Translations under genes and position numbers: made by a program
In this document: positions 59,987 to 64,000 of the stretch, one piece after another
Numbering within the stretch: position 1 is the stretch's first letter
Layout of the letters: each line of letters starts with the position of its first letter
The notes under the pieces: generated by a model
The model's input: the letters and a program-made list of their open reading frames with translations, nothing else
Databases searched by the model: none
Told to the model about the DNA's origin: nothing
Source of the DNA: Linum tenue
Lineage: Eukaryota; Streptophyta; Magnoliopsida; Malpighiales; Linaceae
Assembly (NCBI GenBank): GCA_946122785.1
Contig: CAMGYJ010000011.1
Span: 55,354,449 to 55,418,448 of the forward strand
Direction of reading: 5' to 3'
DNA: 64,000 bases

Positions 59987-62900
59987 ATGAAGCCACCGTC
60001 GCTATGTCTCCTCCTCCTCCTCCTCGCCACCGCCGTCTCCTCCCAGCCCGCCCCGTCCCCCGACGGGTCCGCCGACCCGCCGGCCAGCCTCTTCGAGGAG
60101 CTGGGCCCGAAAGAGAAGTTCGGCGACACGTTCGGCAACCCGGACGACTTCAAGAAGCAGCTCCCCAACGACATCGGCACGCCGGAGTTCGTCAGCTCCG
60201 ACCTGTCCGACTTCGTCGAGAAGTCCACGGGGACGCTGCACAAGGAGGAGGAGGAGGCCCGGCCGCCGCTCCCCGTCGACGAGTGGAAGGGGAAGTGGGA
60301 GCTCTTCACCGACAACTCCGGCGTGTCGGCGATGCACATGATCCTCATCCCCAACGTCGACAAGGTTCTGATGTACGACGCCACGATCTGGCGGATCTCC
60401 AAGATCCTCCTCCCCAACGGGCAGTGCCGGATCCTCAACGAGGCCACCGGCGAGAAGGATTGCTGGGCGCATTCCGTTCTGATGGATATCAACACCGCTA
60501 AGCTATTCCCCCTCGAGGTAACGTATACACCAACAAAACAAAATTTAGTGGTTTCTAATTCAATACGCGCGGCTAAATCGTTACAGAATCGTCGAATTAT
60601 AATTACGTACTGAATTTGTCACTCTAACCATATTCATTTCCAGATTTATATATCGTTGATCACCAAAAGTTATAACGAATCGCTCTAGTTGGCTCACAAA
60701 ACCGCGATAAAGAAAATTAGGAAGATGGATGGAGGAGAAGGAAAAAATTATAGTAATTATTAGAGTTGGATGATCGCGCGGTTCATATTATAGTCTTTTT
60801 TTTCTCCTTGCATTTTTAAAAAAAAAAATGAGTGAGTGGACCAATCAAATCAGAGTGACTCGTCCATCCAAAAAATGTCCATCACATCTGAAAAAATGGA
60901 TCCACCCTTAATTATGACGACGAGTTTGATAGTTCTACTGATCCGATTTTCTGATCTGATATGATTCTTACATTAACCGAAAAATATCCCCTTTTTTCTA
61001 TTTAGGGTAAATTATTCTATTGAATAACCCTAGTAGTAATCCGATTAATTCAGCAACAATTTGGAACGTTTATTATCATGATCAAACTAATACTATATAT
61101 ATATTTCCCTTTTTCTGGCCAGCTCAAAACCGACACGTGGTGCTCGTCGGGAGGCCTCCTCGTCGACGGCAACCTGATCAGCACCGGCGGGTTCCAAGGC
61201 GGCGCCAACACGGTCCGGTACCTCGACATGTGCCCCACGTGCAATTGGCGCGAGTACCCGAGCGCCCTCTCCGCGCCGCGGTGGTACTCCACCCAGGCCC
61301 AGCTCGCCGACGGCAGGATGATCGTCATCGGCGGCCGAGCCGCCCCGAGCTTCGAGTACATCCCGCAGGAAGGCAAGTCCAACGCCAAGCCTTTCTTCTT
61401 CGACTTCCTCAAGCAGACCACCGACCCGGACGAGAACAACCTCTACCCTTTCGTCTTCCTCTCCCCGGACAAGAACGTCTTCGTCTTCGCCAACAACCGC
61501 TCGGTGCTCCTGAATCCGGACACCAACACGGTGGTGAAGGAGTTCCCCGTGCTCCCCGGCGGGCACCGTAATTACCCGGCCAGCGGGATGGCGGTGCTGT
61601 TGCCGCTTGAGGTGAAGTCGCCCGAGCCCAATGCGGTGGTGGACGCGGAGGTGCTGGTTTGTGGTGGGTCGGCCCATATTGATTCGTATACGTTGGCTTC
61701 GAAGGATATGTTCTATGAGGCCCTTCAGGATTGCGGACGGCTGCAGATTACCAAGCCCAGGCCCAATTGGAGGAGGGAGCTCATGCCTACTGCTAGGATC
61801 ATGGGTGATATGGTAATTATCTCTCACAAACTATAACCCTTTGTTTTTTTTTTTTCTACTTCCAATCGTGAAAACCGTACAGAAAGTCGTACCGGATAAT
61901 CAATGATAGGATTAAAATATGATTGAATCTAGGAGGTGAAATTGTGTCATATCCAACTTGACCCGTCTTGGCTATGGCCCAGTTGTTTGACTTGTACAGG
62001 TAAAACTGGGCCGAGCTATTTTTTAAAAAAAAATTAGAATTTGAAATCCAAAACTTATTATTTTCTTATAATTTAATATCTAAACTGTATTTTTTACAAA
62101 AAGGTTCAGGAATTTTGGTGGTCAAATTATTTTTAGTACTTTTGTATTTTCTACCTTTCATTATAGTACCTAAACTTTACAAATAATTTCCATGTGTCAA
62201 TATGATAGAATTCTGTATCACTGATTGTTGTTACGAGCTGTAGAGTCAAAAAAGTGACCTACCCTGAATTGACTCGATTTTTACAAAGGTCAAAAGATGA
62301 CAAGTCCATAAGTCGACGGCCTAGTAGACAAATGAATCCAGTTGCACGACGACCATTTCAGAATCCGTGAACCTGATCAATCAACGAATATCTAGAAACC
62401 AGACTTATATATATAGCCTTGCTTAAATTGTGGTTTAACCGGTTTTCATCATCGTACAGCTGCTGCTCCCGACGGGGGCGGTCCTGATGATCAACGGAGC
62501 GATCCGGGGCGCCTCCGGGTGGGGGTTCGCCCGGGAACCGAACCTGACCCCGGTCCTGTTCGACTACAAGGCGGTCGACAAGTCCCACCTCTTCAAAGAG
62601 CTGAACCCGACCACCATCCCGAGGATGTACCACTCCACCTCCGTCGTCCTCCCGGACAACCGCGTCCTCGTCGCCGGCAGCAACACCAACAACGGGTACA
62701 TCTACGACGCCATGTTCCCCACGGAGCTCCGCGTCGAGAAGTTCTCCCCTCCCTACTTCGACCCGTCGCGGGCCGACAAGAAGCCCAAGATCGTCGACGG
62801 CGGGTGCCCCAAGGAGCTGAAGTACGGCCAGGAGTTCACCGTGAAGGTCGAGCTCAACGAGAACAAGGTGTCGACGAAGAACTTCCAGGTGACCATGTAC

Positions 62901-63116
62901 GTCCCGGCGTTCACGACCCACGGCGTGGCGATGAACCAGAGGCTGATCAAGCTGTTTGTGAAGGACTCCGTCAAGGTCGGGGAAGGGAGGTACGACGTGA
63001 CGTGCAACGCGCCGCCGAGCACCGCCGTGGCGCCGGAGGGGTACTTCTTGTTGAGCGTGGTTTATTACAAACTGCGCCTCCCCAGCGCGGCGGTTTGGGT
63101 TCAGCTCAAGAATTGA
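59987..63116 (+). CDS. GLOX1: Glyoxal oxidase (galactose-oxidase-like copper radical oxidase)
   Basis: Three exons (59987-60517, 61123-61812, 62460-63116) give 625 residues. Plant glyoxal oxidases are secreted copper-radical enzymes that oxidise small aldehydes to acids with release of hydrogen peroxide in the cell wall. Seen: a secretion signal (LCLLLLLLATAVSSQ), a low-complexity linker, then the beta-propeller and the C-terminal Ig-like DUF1929 domain. Active-site positions inferred from the family are all present: Cys184 (TDTWCSSGG) and Tyr232 (APRWYSTQ) for the thioether-linked cofactor, and copper ligands Tyr464-His465 (IPRMYHSTS) and His561 (FTTHGVAM). Other markers are GSNTNNGYIYD and FPTELRVEKFSPPYF. 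Very GC-rich codon use contrasts with AT-rich introns. Length and position next to glyoxalase fit GLOX1 (At1g67290). Confidence 0.94.
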
Positions 63117-63627
63117 TTCGACGTCGTATTCGTTTTAATTATTATTCAATTTGTTTATTTTGTTTATTTTGTTTTTGTTAATGGCTTGCTGAGCTTTACT
63201 CCTCAGATGTGAGTATGATCAAAGTTGTACGTGACATGAATTTGTAATAAATCTATTCCGATCGAATTTTCACCTCACTATATTTTGTTTGCACGATGCA
63301 TGTTTATTCGATAAGAGGGTAAGTTCCTCTCTACCAGCTCCAGATCTAACCAGTGAGCACTGACCACTGACCACTACCCAACTTAGTAACATAGCAATAC
63401 TGTTGTTTGCTTCATGATTCTTGGATCTCTTGACCCAAACTTGGTGGATAGCGTTTCTTCCAAAGACAATGCACGACTACTCTAGAAAAGATCTAGGCCA
63501 GAGATTTGGGCCGGTTGACAATATTTGAGTTAGTGATCTTTAGACTGTAGTCTATACTCTTAAGCAAGGTAACAAGTCAGCCAATCAATACTATACTTAA
63601 TTGAAAGCATGTTGGGAATAATTGGTT
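63117..63627. other. GLOX1 3' region and spacer
   Basis: AT-rich 3' sequence (AATAAA-like ATAAAT near 63248) followed by spacer up to the Copia fragment. Nothing else is recognised. Confidence 0.4.
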
Positions 63628-64000
63628 CAATTCTTGCCTATTTTGAGTTGTACGCGTGGTGGTTTAGGAGGTAGACATGATGCTTGTATAACTGAAGTTA
63701 CTGTTAGGAAGTATAGAGAAAATGAATTTGTAACTAGGTTTATTACTGGTTTGAATGATGCTTATGAATTTATAACTAGGTTTATTACTTGTTCATGGTG
63801 AATCCCTTACCATCAATGGAGATTGCTTTTCACTAGGTTGTCCAACATGAAAGGCAACTGATCAAACCTAACCAAGAAGCACAAGTAGTGGATTCTGTAG
63901 CATTACTTGCAACTGGTCAGGGCACATGTAAAGAGGTACCAAAGGGTAACATTTTATGCAGATATTGCAAGAAGAAAAATCATGTTATAGCAGATTGTTT
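63628..64000 (+). pseudogene. Copia retrotransposon gag remnant, cut by window edge
   Basis: The frame reads CTRGGLGGRHDACITEV, then KYRENEFVTRFITGLNDAYE, the pattern of Copia gag (UBN2 type). After frameshifts and a stop it continues VVQHERQL and ends with a CCHC zinc knuckle CRYCKKKNHVIADC (C-x2-C-x4-H-x4-C) at the window end. A 26-bp piece (GAATTTGTAACTAGGTTTAT...) is repeated 42 bp downstream, lengthening the frame by 14 codons. The element is broken, at least in gag. Pol would lie beyond 64000. Confidence 0.75.

Noticed and set aside
60002..60501. Long frames on both strands over the first GLOX1 exon, also over exons 2 and 3
   Set aside because: These are by-products of GC-rich third positions in GLOX1; their translations are Arg/Pro repeats with no domain.

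Overview
This window is nuclear DNA of a flowering plant, most likely a eudicot. The genes carry GT-AG introns and closely match Arabidopsis-type proteins. Gene-poor stretches are AT-rich and full of short transposon remnants. I could not fix the species.

Layout: 1-6300 holds no confident gene, only MITE/hAT remnants. 6776-10386 (-) is an alpha/beta hydrolase in 11 coding exons. 14247-17163 (-) and 21897-23910 (-) are two GT47 exostosin-family glycosyltransferases with matching intron positions, and an F-box gene (19501-20973, +) sits between them. The second GT47 gene is head-to-head with CAF1 (24364-27025, +), a chloroplast group II intron splicing factor. 28000-31145 is a transposon cluster: a recent Pack-MULE-like element carrying a phosphate-transporter fragment, then a second long-TIR element with unknown cargo. 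Next come a B3-domain gene (31856-32590, +) and the 20S proteasome alpha-2 gene (34353-37418, -, 11 exons). 37850-40169 holds a truncated hAT-like MITE and a decayed LTR retroelement. NINJA, the jasmonate co-repressor adaptor, is at 42941-44617 (+), and the RING-H2 ligase ATL42 is at 50766-52031 (+). A plastid glyoxalase I (55230-58620, +) is followed by glyoxal oxidase GLOX1 (59987-63116, +). The right edge runs into a broken Copia gag.

From recall, two neighbour pairs match Arabidopsis order: NINJA/ATL42 (At4g28910/At4g28890) and glyoxalase/GLOX1 (At1g67280/At1g67290). The core genes are therefore an old block, and the spaces between them have been rewritten by transposons. The most unusual region is the set of three elements (18962-19359, 28000-29505, 29815-31145) that share a terminal TTTGGTCACT motif. 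Two of them have perfect 10-bp target duplications and almost identical arms, and one carries a chimera of host gene pieces.

Exon coordinates were worked out by eye from splice sites and reading-frame continuity. Every multi-exon model below sums to a whole number of codons. UTR limits are approximate.
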